From contig DGVV01000020.1 in the NCBI GenBank assembly GCA_002395085.1, forward strand, positions 1 to 8,980: DNA of 8,980 nucleotides, read 5' to 3'. The first letter of the stretch is position 1. Each line of letters starts with the position of its first letter. Origin of the DNA: Ruminococcus sp. UBA4275 (lineage in GTDB: Bacteria; Bacillota; Clostridia; Oscillospirales; Ruminococcaceae). This document shows positions 1-6,322 of this stretch, piece after piece. Made by a program: the position numbers and the translations under genes. Under the pieces are notes generated by a model. It was given only the letters and a program-made list of their open reading frames with translations. It had not been told where the DNA came from and ran no database searches.

Positions 1-346
1 TGGTGTTACGCCATGTACGGAAAGGTACGAGTATCTTGTCATTCTCATCAAAAGCCATGTAACCGTGCATCATGGCAGAGATGCCTATAGCTGCAAGACT
101 CTCAATGACACAGTCATACTGCGCTTTGACATCTTTCAGCATATCAGCATAACAATCCTGCAAGCCATACCATATTTCCTCTATGCTGTAAGTCCACAAT
201 CCGTCAACGAGTGAATTCTCCCACTCATGACTGCCTTGTGCTATCGGCTTATTATCTTCGTCAATAAGTACAGCCTTTATACGGGTAGAACCAAACTCGA
301 TACCAAGAATGGCTTTACCAGCCTGTATTGTTTCTTTTGCGCTCAT
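1..346 (-). CDS. araB: L-ribulokinase-type FGGY carbohydrate kinase, N-terminal part (cut by window edge)
   Basis: The first 115 residues of an FGGY-family sugar kinase are visible, starting at the ATG at 346-344; the rest lies beyond position 1. The N-terminus contains the family's first phosphate-binding loop as ILGIEFGSTRIKAVLID (about residues 13-29), and SAMMHGYMAFDE and LVPFRTWRNT follow, as in Bacteroidales proteins annotated ribulokinase. Ribulokinase phosphorylates L-ribulose with ATP to L-ribulose 5-phosphate in the cytoplasm, the second step of arabinose use. Position after araA in the same direction supports ribulokinase over xylulokinase, although the fragment alone cannot exclude xylulokinase. 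No SD precedes the ATG; the upstream bases are A/T-rich, as is usual in Bacteroidota and unlike the genes right of 2010. Wording and base composition match araA, so the two were probably inherited together. Confidence 0.85.
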   Translation of the reverse strand, partial: MSAKETIQAGKAILGIEFGSTRIKAVLIDEDNKPIAQGSHEWENSLVDGLWTYSIEEIWYGLQDCYADMLKDVKAQYDCVIESLAAIGISAMMHGYMAFDENDKILVPFRTWRNT

Positions 347-363
347 AATTACGATTTAAATTA

Positions 364-415
364 TTAAGGATTAAGGAATTGAATAATATTGCTATCTCAA
401 TTCTTTAATCCTTAA
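364..415 (-). promoter_or_regulatory. Long AT-rich hairpin between araA and araB
   Basis: Positions 364-382 and 397-415 are inverted copies, 18 of 19 positions pairing around a 14-base loop; the one mismatch is at 375/404. It fills most of the 81-base araA-araB gap. It could be an RNA-processing or mRNA-stability element that sets different araA and araB levels, or a weak terminator. The stem is A/T-rich with no clear U-run after it, so a strong terminator is unlikely. Function is inferred; the pairing is seen directly. Confidence 0.6.
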
Positions 416-427
416 ATAATATATTCT

Positions 428-1966
428 TTACTTCAAAGCCTTGTTAAGCATATAATACAGTTCATTATTGCGAAGCTGCTGCTTAAAGTCGGCTATGTTG
501 GTTTCTTTGTTAATTCTGACATACTCTATGCCGAGCATCTCTGCGAAGTCATCCCAGTATTCTTCCGTAATATCATACGAGAATGCACTGTGATGGGTTC
601 CTCCAGCCAGAATCCACGCGCCTGCGCCGATTTCGAAAGAGGGTTGCGGCACCCAGAGGGCGCTGGCTACTGGAAGGTGAGGCATAGGCTTAGGCTCAAT
701 GCACTCAACCTCTTGAGATATGAGGCGGAACCGATTGCCTAAATCCACGATGGTAGCCTTGATACCTCGGCCAGTCTTTGACGTGAATACCAAACGGGCG
801 GTCTGCTGTTTGCGGATACCTATTCCTAAGAAATGAACTTCCAGCTTAGGCTTATCTGTAGAAATCAACGGACAAACCTCCAGCATGTGGCTTTGCAAGC
901 ATGAAGAACGGTCACCTGCGAAGTTAAGCGTATAGTCTTCGAGGAACGAGCAACCTTTAGGCATACCTTGCTGCATAACCCATAAAGTGCGGTAAAGGCA
1001 AGCTGTCTTCCAGTCTCCTTCAGCTCCGAACCCAATACCTTCAGCCATCAGACGTTGTGAAGCTAAACCTGGAATCTGGTCAAAGCCACAGAAATTCGGG
1101 TCGTCAATATTAGCATCTCCCAGATCATCGAAGTTGGTCGTGAAAGCTGTAGCGCCTTCGTCTTCCAATACCCTTCGCAGTGCTATTTCAGCCTTAGCGG
1201 AATTCTTTACCTTTTCCCAATATACATCTTCTCCGCTTTCATCAATCTTAACGGTATATAGCTGCTTGTACTCCTCCACCAAAGCGTCAGCCTCGGTGCA
1301 AGTGACTTTCTTGTAATATTCCATTAAGGAACTAACCGGATAGTAATCGACATGATATCCCAGTCTCTGTTCAAACTCCACACGGTCACCGTCAGTTACA
1401 GCCACATTATTCATGTTCATGCCGAACATTAGGCAGCGAACGTTTTTGGCATCTGCCACACCCGCTGCCACGCGAGCCCAGACTGCAATCTGTTGTTGTG
1501 CCTGTTCTTCTTTCCAATAGCCGCAAACCACCTTGCGGGGCACACGCATACGAGTGCAGATGTGTCCGAATTCTATGTCTCCATGGGCACTTTGGTTGAG
1601 ATTCATGAAATCCATATCTATCTCGTTCCAAGGTATTTCAGCATTATATTGCGTGTGGAAATGGAGCAGTGGCTTTTGGAGGTCCTGAAGCCCCTTGATC
1701 CACATCTTAGCAGGTGAGAACGTGTGCATCCAGGTAATAATACCCACACACTTGTCATCGTTGTTGGCAGCTTTCATCACAGCTTCCACTTCTTTACTGC
1801 TGTTGGCTGTGCCTTTATAAACTATTTTCACGGGGATGTTGCCGCTCTCATTCAGACCGGCTACCATTTCTTTTGAGTGCCCGTCAACAGCCACTACTGC
1901 GTCACCACCATAAAGCAACTGTGCGCCAGTTACCCACCAAATCTCATAATCTTTAAATGCTTCCAT
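428..1966 (-). CDS. araA: L-arabinose isomerase
   Basis: This 512-residue protein matches the length of AraA (about 500 residues), which interconverts L-arabinose and L-ribulose in the cytoplasm using a divalent metal, usually Mn2+. Family landmarks are in order: the N-terminal EIWWVTGAQLLYG (8-20), ITWMHTFSPAKMW (77-89), GYHVDYYPVSSLMEYY (203-218), and the active-site glutamates and histidines at Glu316 (in AEGDWK), Glu343 (in FLEDYT), His360 (in QSHMLEVCP) and the GGTHH pair His458/His459. These correspond to E. coli Glu306, Glu333, His350 and His450. No residue expected for catalysis is missing. The sequence resembles Bacteroidales AraA much more than the clostridial form I would expect next to this araD. 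The ATG lacks a properly spaced SD (an AAGGA lies about 17 bases upstream). It follows araD by 43 bases and precedes araB by 81. Lower GC than araD supports a separate origin. Confidence 0.96.
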   Translation of the reverse strand: MEAFKDYEIWWVTGAQLLYGGDAVVAVDGHSKEMVAGLNESGNIPVKIVYKGTANSSKEVEAVMKAANNDDKCVGIITWMHTFSPAKMWIKGLQDLQKPLLHFHTQYNAEIPWNEIDMDFMNLNQSAHGDIEFGHICTRMRVPRKVVCGYWKEEQAQQQIAVWARVAAGVADAKNVRCLMFGMNMNNVAVTDGDRVEFEQRLGYHVDYYPVSSLMEYYKKVTCTEADALVEEYKQLYTVKIDESGEDVYWEKVKNSAKAEIALRRVLEDEGATAFTTNFDDLGDANIDDPNFCGFDQIPGLASQRLMAEGIGFGAEGDWKTACLYRTLWVMQQGMPKGCSFLEDYTLNFAGDRSSCLQSHMLEVCPLISTDKPKLEVHFLGIGIRKQQTARLVFTSKTGRGIKATIVDLGNRFRLISQEVECIEPKPMPHLPVASALWVPQPSFEIGAGAWILAGGTHHSAFSYDITEEYWDDFAEMLGIEYVRINKETNIADFKQQLRNNELYYMLNKALK

Positions 1967-2009
1967 GATATTATATTTTAATTATTCCTTTTCCATTCTT
2001 CGTTTTCCA

Positions 2010-2705
2010 TTATTTCTGCCCGTAATAGGCATTCGGGCCGTGCTTGCGCTGATAGTGCTTGTCCAGAATGTACCGGTTCATTTCCGCATCGGGATTGAGC
2101 AGCAGCGTCTTCATGGTCATCTCCGCGACCTTTTCCAGCACCACCGCGTGATACACCGATGCCGCCGCATCCGTGCCCCATGTGAAGGGGCCGTGATTCT
2201 TCACCACAATGCCCGGCACGGCAAGCGGGTCGATGCCGCGCGCAAGAATCGTCTCCGCGATGACCCTGCCCGTATTCAGCTCATAATCCTGCTCCACCTC
2301 TGCGCGGGTCAGCTCCCGTGTGCAGGGCACAGCCCCGTAGAAATAGTCCGCATGGGTCGTGCCAAGGGCGGGAATGTCGCGTCCCGCCTGCGCAAACGCC
2401 ACCGCATGAACCGAGTGCGTGTGCGTAATGCCGCCCAGTGTCGGGAAGCGGCGGTACAGCTCCAGATGCGTCGCGGTGTCCGAGGAAGGCTTCCATTTGC
2501 CCTCGGCGGTTTTGCCGCTTTCGAGATCCACCACGACCATATCCTCCGGCTTCATGCCGTCATAATCGACGCCCGAAGGCTTGATGACGACGAGTCCCTT
2601 TTCACGGTCAATGCCGCTGACATTGCCCCATGTGTAGATGACGACGCCCCGTGCCTGCAATTCCAGATTCGCGCGGCAGACCTCTGCCTTGAGTTCTTCC
2701 AGCAT
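2010..2705 (-). CDS. araD: L-ribulose-5-phosphate 4-epimerase
   Basis: This 231-residue protein is exactly the length of E. coli AraD and belongs to the class II aldolase/epimerase family. It converts L-ribulose 5-phosphate to D-xylulose 5-phosphate, the last step that feeds arabinose into the pentose-phosphate pathway. Visible features are YTWGNVSG (24-31), KPSG (42-45), SSDTATHLELYR (74-85, with Asp76), the zinc ligands His95 and His97 in THTHS, Asp120 in HADYF, the third zinc ligand His171 in VVKNHGPF, and the C-terminal RKHGPNAYYGQ carrying the conserved tyrosines. The ATG at 2705 has a strong SD (GAAAGGAG, 2712-2719) six bases upstream. Codons are GC-rich, as in the genes to the right and unlike araA just downstream. 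It is the first gene of an apparent araD-araA-araB unit read from the promoter at 2765-2794. SgaE/UlaF-type epimerases are related, but the araA neighbour favours AraD. Confidence 0.95.
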   Translation of the reverse strand: MLEELKAEVCRANLELQARGVVIYTWGNVSGIDREKGLVVIKPSGVDYDGMKPEDMVVVDLESGKTAEGKWKPSSDTATHLELYRRFPTLGGITHTHSVHAVAFAQAGRDIPALGTTHADYFYGAVPCTRELTRAEVEQDYELNTGRVIAETILARGIDPLAVPGIVVKNHGPFTWGTDAAASVYHAVVLEKVAEMTMKTLLLNPDAEMNRYILDKHYQRKHGPNAYYGQK

Positions 2706-2719
2706 GATATGCTCCTTTC

Positions 2720-2738
2720 CGCCGGCTGCATTCCGGCG
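2720..2738 (-). promoter_or_regulatory. GC hairpin in the araD leader next to the ribosome binding site
   Basis: CGCCGG (2720-2725) and CCGGCG (2733-2738) pair perfectly around a seven-base loop. In the transcript this six-pair, all-G/C stem ends exactly where the araD SD (2712-2719) begins. It may affect ribosome access or shield the 5' end of the message. The structure is read directly; any control role is inference. Confidence 0.45.
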
Positions 2739-2764
2739 CGCAAGATTTGCAGCAATCCAGCAAT

Positions 2765-2794
2765 ATCATACCACGCAGAAGCCGCGTTTGTCAA
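2765..2794 (-). promoter_or_regulatory. Sigma-A type promoter for araD(-araA-araB)
   Basis: On the minus strand, TTGACA (2794-2789, perfect -35) is followed after 18 bases by TATGAT (2770-2765, -10). Transcription would begin near 2758, giving a leader of about 50 bases before araD. Two direct copies of a seven-base word (CAGCAAT on the plus strand, 2750-2756 and 2758-2764) sit right at the expected start point and could be an operator. I see no classical AraR box (ATTTGTACGTACAAAT type). No terminator separates the GTPase gene upstream, so some read-through is possible. Confidence 0.75.
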
Positions 2795-2838
2795 GGAGAT
2801 GCGGAGAAAATGAACATCAAGCAGAGAATCGTCCACAC

Positions 2839-3816
2839 TCAGATTGACACATACTCCGGATCGGTATTGCGCGCCTTGAGGTGTTCGTCGATGCGTGCGC
2901 GGTCAATGTCATCACCAATCGCAATCAGCACCGCCTGCCCCTTCATGACCGGTGCGATCTCGGTCTTGTCAGCAGTCGCGTTGATCTTGAGCCAGCCGCC
3001 GTCCTCAGCGGGCAGCGAGCCTTTGATGCGGAAGATCTTTCCGCAGGCAGGATCTTGCAGAATATCCGCGATCATCTGCGGAATCTCCGCTTCCGGCACG
3101 GCAATGTGCATGAAATAATGCACCGCACTGTGAATGGTCTCCGCGCGGAACTGCTTGATATAGCTTGCGCGGCGGTATCCGGCAGCGGAAAGCGATGCAA
3201 AATCGGCATCTGTGAGCGCACTCCATTCCGCAGCCAGCACATCCCCTGCCTGCAAACGGCGGTCACACTGAATGCCGGTCAGGGCGCGGTTGATATGCGC
3301 CAGCACACGCGCCGCGGCTGCATCGGGCGCTTCGGAAACGGTGCTGAGCTTGCTGATGAGCAGCCGCCCGCAGCAGGCAGCCTCAGAGCCAAGCAGATAC
3401 TCCATCTGCTCCGAAAGCACCTCCGCCATGCCCGCATCGGCAATGGTCAGGATGCTTCCGACCTCAAACCAGCGGTCAAGCGGCGGCTCATAGAGCGTAT
3501 CGAAAAACTCGTCCATATCATAGATGCCGGAAGGTTCCATGATCACGCGGTCAAAATGCTGCATTCCCAGCGCAATGAGCTGTGTCCGGAAGCGGCGGCG
3601 GTGACAGTTCGGGTCGCCGCAGCCGGAAATCATCTCGACGGCGCAGCGGTCACTTGCCAGATCGTGCAGCATCATCATATCCACATTCACCGCGCCGAAA
3701 TCGTTTTCCAGCAGCGCAATCCGCTCTCCCTGCCGCAGATGATACTGCGCATATTCCCGCAGAAACGTCGTTTTTCCTGCACCGAGAATACCGGTAATGA
3801 GGTCGATCTTTGTCAT
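2839..3816 (-). CDS. CobW/COG0523-family P-loop GTPase with atypical cysteine motif
   Basis: This protein has 325 residues from the ATG at 3816. A GTG at 3825 is in frame, but AGGAAGG lies only one base from it and ten from the ATG, so I chose the ATG. COG0523 proteins are G3E GTPases that deliver or handle metals (CobW, YeiR, YjiA, ZNG1). Seen here: Walker A LITGILGAGKTTFL (6-19), the ENDFG segment (37-41), the Walker B-like DRVIMEPSG (89-97), SKLS (155-158) where NKxD is expected, and a CobW C-terminal domain (about 226-316). The usual GCxCC metal motif is absent. At its place is SGCGDPNCHRRRF (64-76), with Cys66, Cys71 and His72 as possible ligands. I believe related clostridial proteins exist, but the metal and client are unknown. 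It lies upstream of araD, whose enzyme uses zinc; any link is speculation. It has its own divergent promoter. Confidence 0.85.
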   Translation of the reverse strand: MTKIDLITGILGAGKTTFLREYAQYHLRQGERIALLENDFGAVNVDMMMLHDLASDRCAVEMISGCGDPNCHRRRFRTQLIALGMQHFDRVIMEPSGIYDMDEFFDTLYEPPLDRWFEVGSILTIADAGMAEVLSEQMEYLLGSEAACCGRLLISKLSTVSEAPDAAAARVLAHINRALTGIQCDRRLQAGDVLAAEWSALTDADFASLSAAGYRRASYIKQFRAETIHSAVHYFMHIAVPEAEIPQMIADILQDPACGKIFRIKGSLPAEDGGWLKINATADKTEIAPVMKGQAVLIAIGDDIDRARIDEHLKARNTDPEYVSI

Positions 3817-3848
3817 AGTAAGCACACCCTTCCTCTTTTCTGCCTTCC

Positions 3849-3877
3849 ATTATAGCACGATCCCGCGCAGATTGCAA
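3849..3877 (-). promoter_or_regulatory. Promoter for the CobW-like GTPase gene
   Basis: On the minus strand, TTGCAA (3877-3872) and a perfect TATAAT (3854-3849) are separated by 17 bases. The expected start is near 3842, leaving a short leader of about 26 bases with the SD AGGAAGG before the ATG at 3816. It is back-to-back with the plus-strand promoter at 3903-3931. Confidence 0.75.
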
Positions 3878-3902
3878 GCCGAAAAAAACACTTCGCACTG
3901 TA

Positions 3903-3931
3903 TTGACTAATCGGGCGATTTCTGGTATAAT
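3903..3931 (+). promoter_or_regulatory. Promoter for the flippase-to-rlmD gene cluster
   Basis: TTGACT (3903-3908) and a perfect TATAAT (3926-3931) are spaced by 17 bases, with a TGG just before the -10. The start would be near 3938, giving a leader of about 42 bases. A 10-base inverted repeat (AAAAACACTT at 3884-3893; its complement at 3949-3958) brackets the promoter and could bind a regulator; this is inference. Confidence 0.8.
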
Positions 3932-3979
3932 ATATAGAGTATATCTGAAAGTGTTTTTCTTGGAAGGACAATCCTGTCA

Positions 3980-5422
3980 ATGAAGACGAACAATAAATAT
4001 AAGACCCTCGCAGCCAATACCGCCATTTTCGCAATCGGCAGCTTCGGCTCCAAGATCCTCGCGTTCATGCTGACAAGGCTCTACACGAAGTTTCTGGAAG
4101 ATGCCTCGCACTTCAACAACAAGGAAATCCTTGAGCTGTGTGCGAATATGCTGATCCCGCTCGTTTCGCTCTCCATCGCAGAAGCAATCATCCGCTACGG
4201 CCTCGATAAGAACTACGAAAACAAAACAGTCTTCTCCAACGCCGTAACGCTGCTGCTGTGCGGTGCCGGCGGATTCATACTGCTCTCGCCGCTCCTGCTG
4301 CTGTACCGGAGTATCCGACCACAGGTACCCTTGCTGGTGCTGTTCGTGCTGGCATCCTGCTTCCGGCAGGTCTCAACGCAGTTTGCCCGCGCAAGAGGCA
4401 TGGTCAAGCTGTTTGCCGCGGACGGCATCTTCTGTACGCTGATCTTCCTGATCTTCAACCTGATTTTCATTTACGGCCTGCGCATGGATGTCACGGGCTT
4501 CATGCTCTCGAATATCTGCGCGGATCTCTGCTCCGGCATCGGTGTCTGGCTGATCGCCCGCCACGGCAAATATTTCAGCTTCAAATATGTAGACAGAGAA
4601 CTGATGGCTGTCATGCTGCGCTTCTCGCTCCCGCTGATTCCCGCCGCGGAGCTATGGCTCATCACCGGTTTCTCTGATCGTATTTTCGTCGAGATGATCG
4701 TCGATTCAACCGAGGCAGGCGTCTACGGCGCATCCGCCAAGATCCCGAATCTCCTCTCGATGGTCTCCACGATTGTCTATCAGGCGTGGAATATGAGTGC
4801 CATCGCGGAAAACGATTCGGAGGGGCGCTCCAAATTCTATACGGAGGTCTTTGAGGCGTATCAGGCGATCCTCACGCTGGCGGCGGGCGGCATCATCGCC
4901 TTTGACCGCTTCCTCTCCGGTCTGCTCATCGATACCTCAACGGACAGCTCGTTCGAGAGAGCCTATCTCTATACGCCGGTGCTGGTCATCGCGGTGCTGA
5001 TGATGTGCTATGACCAGTTTCTCTCCAGCATTTACACGGTCTCGAAGAACACCAGGGGCAGCCTGTGGACAAGTCTGGCGGCAGCGGTGCTGAATGTCGT
5101 CCTGAATGTCCTGCTGATCCCGAAATACGGTGTGCAGGGCGCTATCGCGGCGACCTTCGCCAGCTATTTCGTCTGCTATCTGCTCCGTATTTTCGATACG
5201 CGCCGGTATATTCCGTTTGAAGTGTCGCATCTGCGCTTTTTCGCCAATCTCGCCATCCTGTTCTTCATGTGCCGCATGATTCACATGACAGACAATACCG
5301 TCGAAGCGTACAGCAATTTCCGGCATCTCGTGCCGGTCTTCCTCGCCGGTTCGCTCGCGGTGCTTGCCGTCATCAACTTCAAGCCGCTCATCGTAACGGT
5401 GCGGAAGGTACTCAGACGTTGA
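3980..5422 (+). CDS. MOP-superfamily polysaccharide flippase (Wzx/MATE-like membrane protein)
   Basis: This 480-residue, very hydrophobic protein shows about 12-14 likely membrane segments, for example around 12-34, 52-73, 85-108, 117-133, 146-166, 172-193, 213-230, 255-275, 294-316, 330-350, 362-380, 384-404, 418-434 and 450-467. The late segment LNVVLNVLLIPKYGVQGAIAA (371-391) is typical of oligosaccharide/lipid flippases of the multidrug/oligosaccharidyl-lipid/polysaccharide superfamily, as is the N-terminal AIFAIGSFGSKILAFMLTRLYT. Such proteins move lipid-linked glycans across the cytoplasmic membrane for capsule, exopolysaccharide or cell-wall polymers. No glycosyltransferase genes lie beside it, so the cargo cannot be named. 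MurJ is a less likely alternative. The ATG has GGAAGGA (3962-3968) 11 bases upstream, a rather long spacing, but no in-frame alternative start is better. It is the first gene after the promoter at 3903-3931. Confidence 0.85.
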   Translation: MKTNNKYKTLAANTAIFAIGSFGSKILAFMLTRLYTKFLEDASHFNNKEILELCANMLIPLVSLSIAEAIIRYGLDKNYENKTVFSNAVTLLLCGAGGFILLSPLLLLYRSIRPQVPLLVLFVLASCFRQVSTQFARARGMVKLFAADGIFCTLIFLIFNLIFIYGLRMDVTGFMLSNICADLCSGIGVWLIARHGKYFSFKYVDRELMAVMLRFSLPLIPAAELWLITGFSDRIFVEMIVDSTEAGVYGASAKIPNLLSMVSTIVYQAWNMSAIAENDSEGRSKFYTEVFEAYQAILTLAAGGIIAFDRFLSGLLIDTSTDSSFERAYLYTPVLVIAVLMMCYDQFLSSIYTVSKNTRGSLWTSLAAAVLNVVLNVLLIPKYGVQGAIAATFASYFVCYLLRIFDTRRYIPFEVSHLRFFANLAILFFMCRMIHMTDNTVEAYSNFRHLVPVFLAGSLAVLAVINFKPLIVTVRKVLRR

Positions 5423-5495
5423 TCCCATGTTTCCCCGCCGTCGCCGGAACGCGGCGCGGCATCTATACATATTATATTTCCGGAGGTACACCAAA

Positions 5496-5927
5496 ATGGA
5501 CGCTCGTTCAATCTTAATCACACTGCTTCCCGTCGGGCTGACGCTCGTCAACTACGCCATCATCCGCGATCTGCTGTGGGGCATCATGCTCGGCAACAAG
5601 AGCAAGAAATCTGCCGAAAAGCACCGCGCAGAGGCGCAGGGCTGGGAGAAATTCTCGCAGCGTTATATCGCGAAATATCTCACCAAGTATCAGAATGACT
5701 ATAACCAGTGGATGCGCATTAAGCTCATCACCGCAATCGCTGTCATCGTGCAGGTAATCGGCTTCATCGTCATGATCGCGCTGCACACGCCGTTCTGGGT
5801 CGTTCTGCTCATCAGCGGTCTGATCGTGATCGCAAATATCGTGCTGTTCAGCATCATGATGTCCAAAACTGCTTCCTCCACCAATAAAAAGTCTACCAAA
5901 GGCTCGCCGTGGAAGTTTGAGCAGTAA
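5496..5927 (+). CDS. Small three-helix membrane protein of unknown function
   Basis: I do not recognise this 143-residue protein. The start is the ATG at 5496, preceded by CGGAGG (5481-5486) with nine bases between; an open frame extends upstream to 5427 but lacks such a site. It has a hydrophobic segment at about 6-32, a charged and aromatic middle (33-75, rich in Lys, Glu, Gln and Tyr), and a hydrophobic hairpin at about 78-97 and 99-121 split by a short HTPFW turn. The tail is Ser/Thr/Lys-rich. It probably sits in the cytoplasmic membrane. It follows the flippase by 73 bases and precedes the zinc-ribbon gene by 38, so co-transcription is likely. A role with the flippase or with the zinc-ribbon protein is possible but unsupported. 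Confidence 0.8.
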   Translation: MDARSILITLLPVGLTLVNYAIIRDLLWGIMLGNKSKKSAEKHRAEAQGWEKFSQRYIAKYLTKYQNDYNQWMRIKLITAIAVIVQVIGFIVMIALHTPFWVVLLISGLIVIANIVLFSIMMSKTASSTNKKSTKGSPWKFEQ

Positions 5928-5965
5928 GCCGCAATCCGATTCTATCAACCACGGAGGGAATTACT

Positions 5966-6322
5966 ATGTTATTTGATGAAACAATGGAAGGTCTGCGCTC
6001 TGTGTTCGATACCGCTGCGCAGCGTACCGCAAACGCCGTGGAAAGCTCCCGCGGCATGGTTGACCGTGCAAGGGCACGTCAGCGCCTTCAGGATGCCTAC
6101 CGCAAACTCGGCAAGGCGGAGTATGAGGCTGCGATCAACGGCGTCACCAGCATGGATGAAATCAACAGCCTGATCGCGGAAATCACGGATCTCCGCCAGA
6201 CCATGCTCGATCTCGAACGTACCATCACCCGCAACGGCGAGTGCTTCTGCCCCACCTGCGGCAAGCAGAATCCGGCAGATTTCGCATTCTGCTCCGCCTG
6301 CGGCACCAGACTCAAGGGATGA
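5966..6322 (+). CDS. Helical protein with C-terminal zinc ribbon
   Basis: This 118-residue protein starts at an ATG with GGAGGG (5953-5958) seven bases upstream. Residues 1-90 are polar, Ala/Arg/Glu-rich and probably helical or coiled-coil, including RARARQRLQDAYRKLGKAEY (34-53). Residues 93-114 form a small zinc ribbon: CPTCG (Cys95, Cys98) and CSACG (Cys109, Cys112), with an additional Cys93. This matches the common bacterial zinc_ribbon_2 style in which a short ribbon is joined to an unrelated helical or membrane part; such proteins have no single known function. The stop codon overlaps the start of rlmD in ATGA, so translation of the two is probably coupled. The upstream partner is a small membrane protein, which might supply a membrane anchor; this is inference only. 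Confidence 0.85.
   Translation: MLFDETMEGLRSVFDTAAQRTANAVESSRGMVDRARARQRLQDAYRKLGKAEYEAAINGVTSMDEINSLIAEITDLRQTMLDLERTITRNGECFCPTCGKQNPADFAFCSACGTRLKG

Noticed and set aside
1965..2813. Long open frame on the plus strand across araD (282 codons)
   Set aside because: It lies antisense to araD, is rich in Arg/His as expected from a shadow of a GC-rich gene, and lacks an SD.
2881..3855. 324-codon plus-strand open frame across the GTPase gene
   Set aside because: It is antisense to a gene with clear Walker motifs and its own promoter and SD.
5423..5475. GC-rich inverted sequence after the flippase as a terminator
   Set aside because: Pairing is imperfect and no T-run follows; spacing suggests the next gene is in the same transcript.
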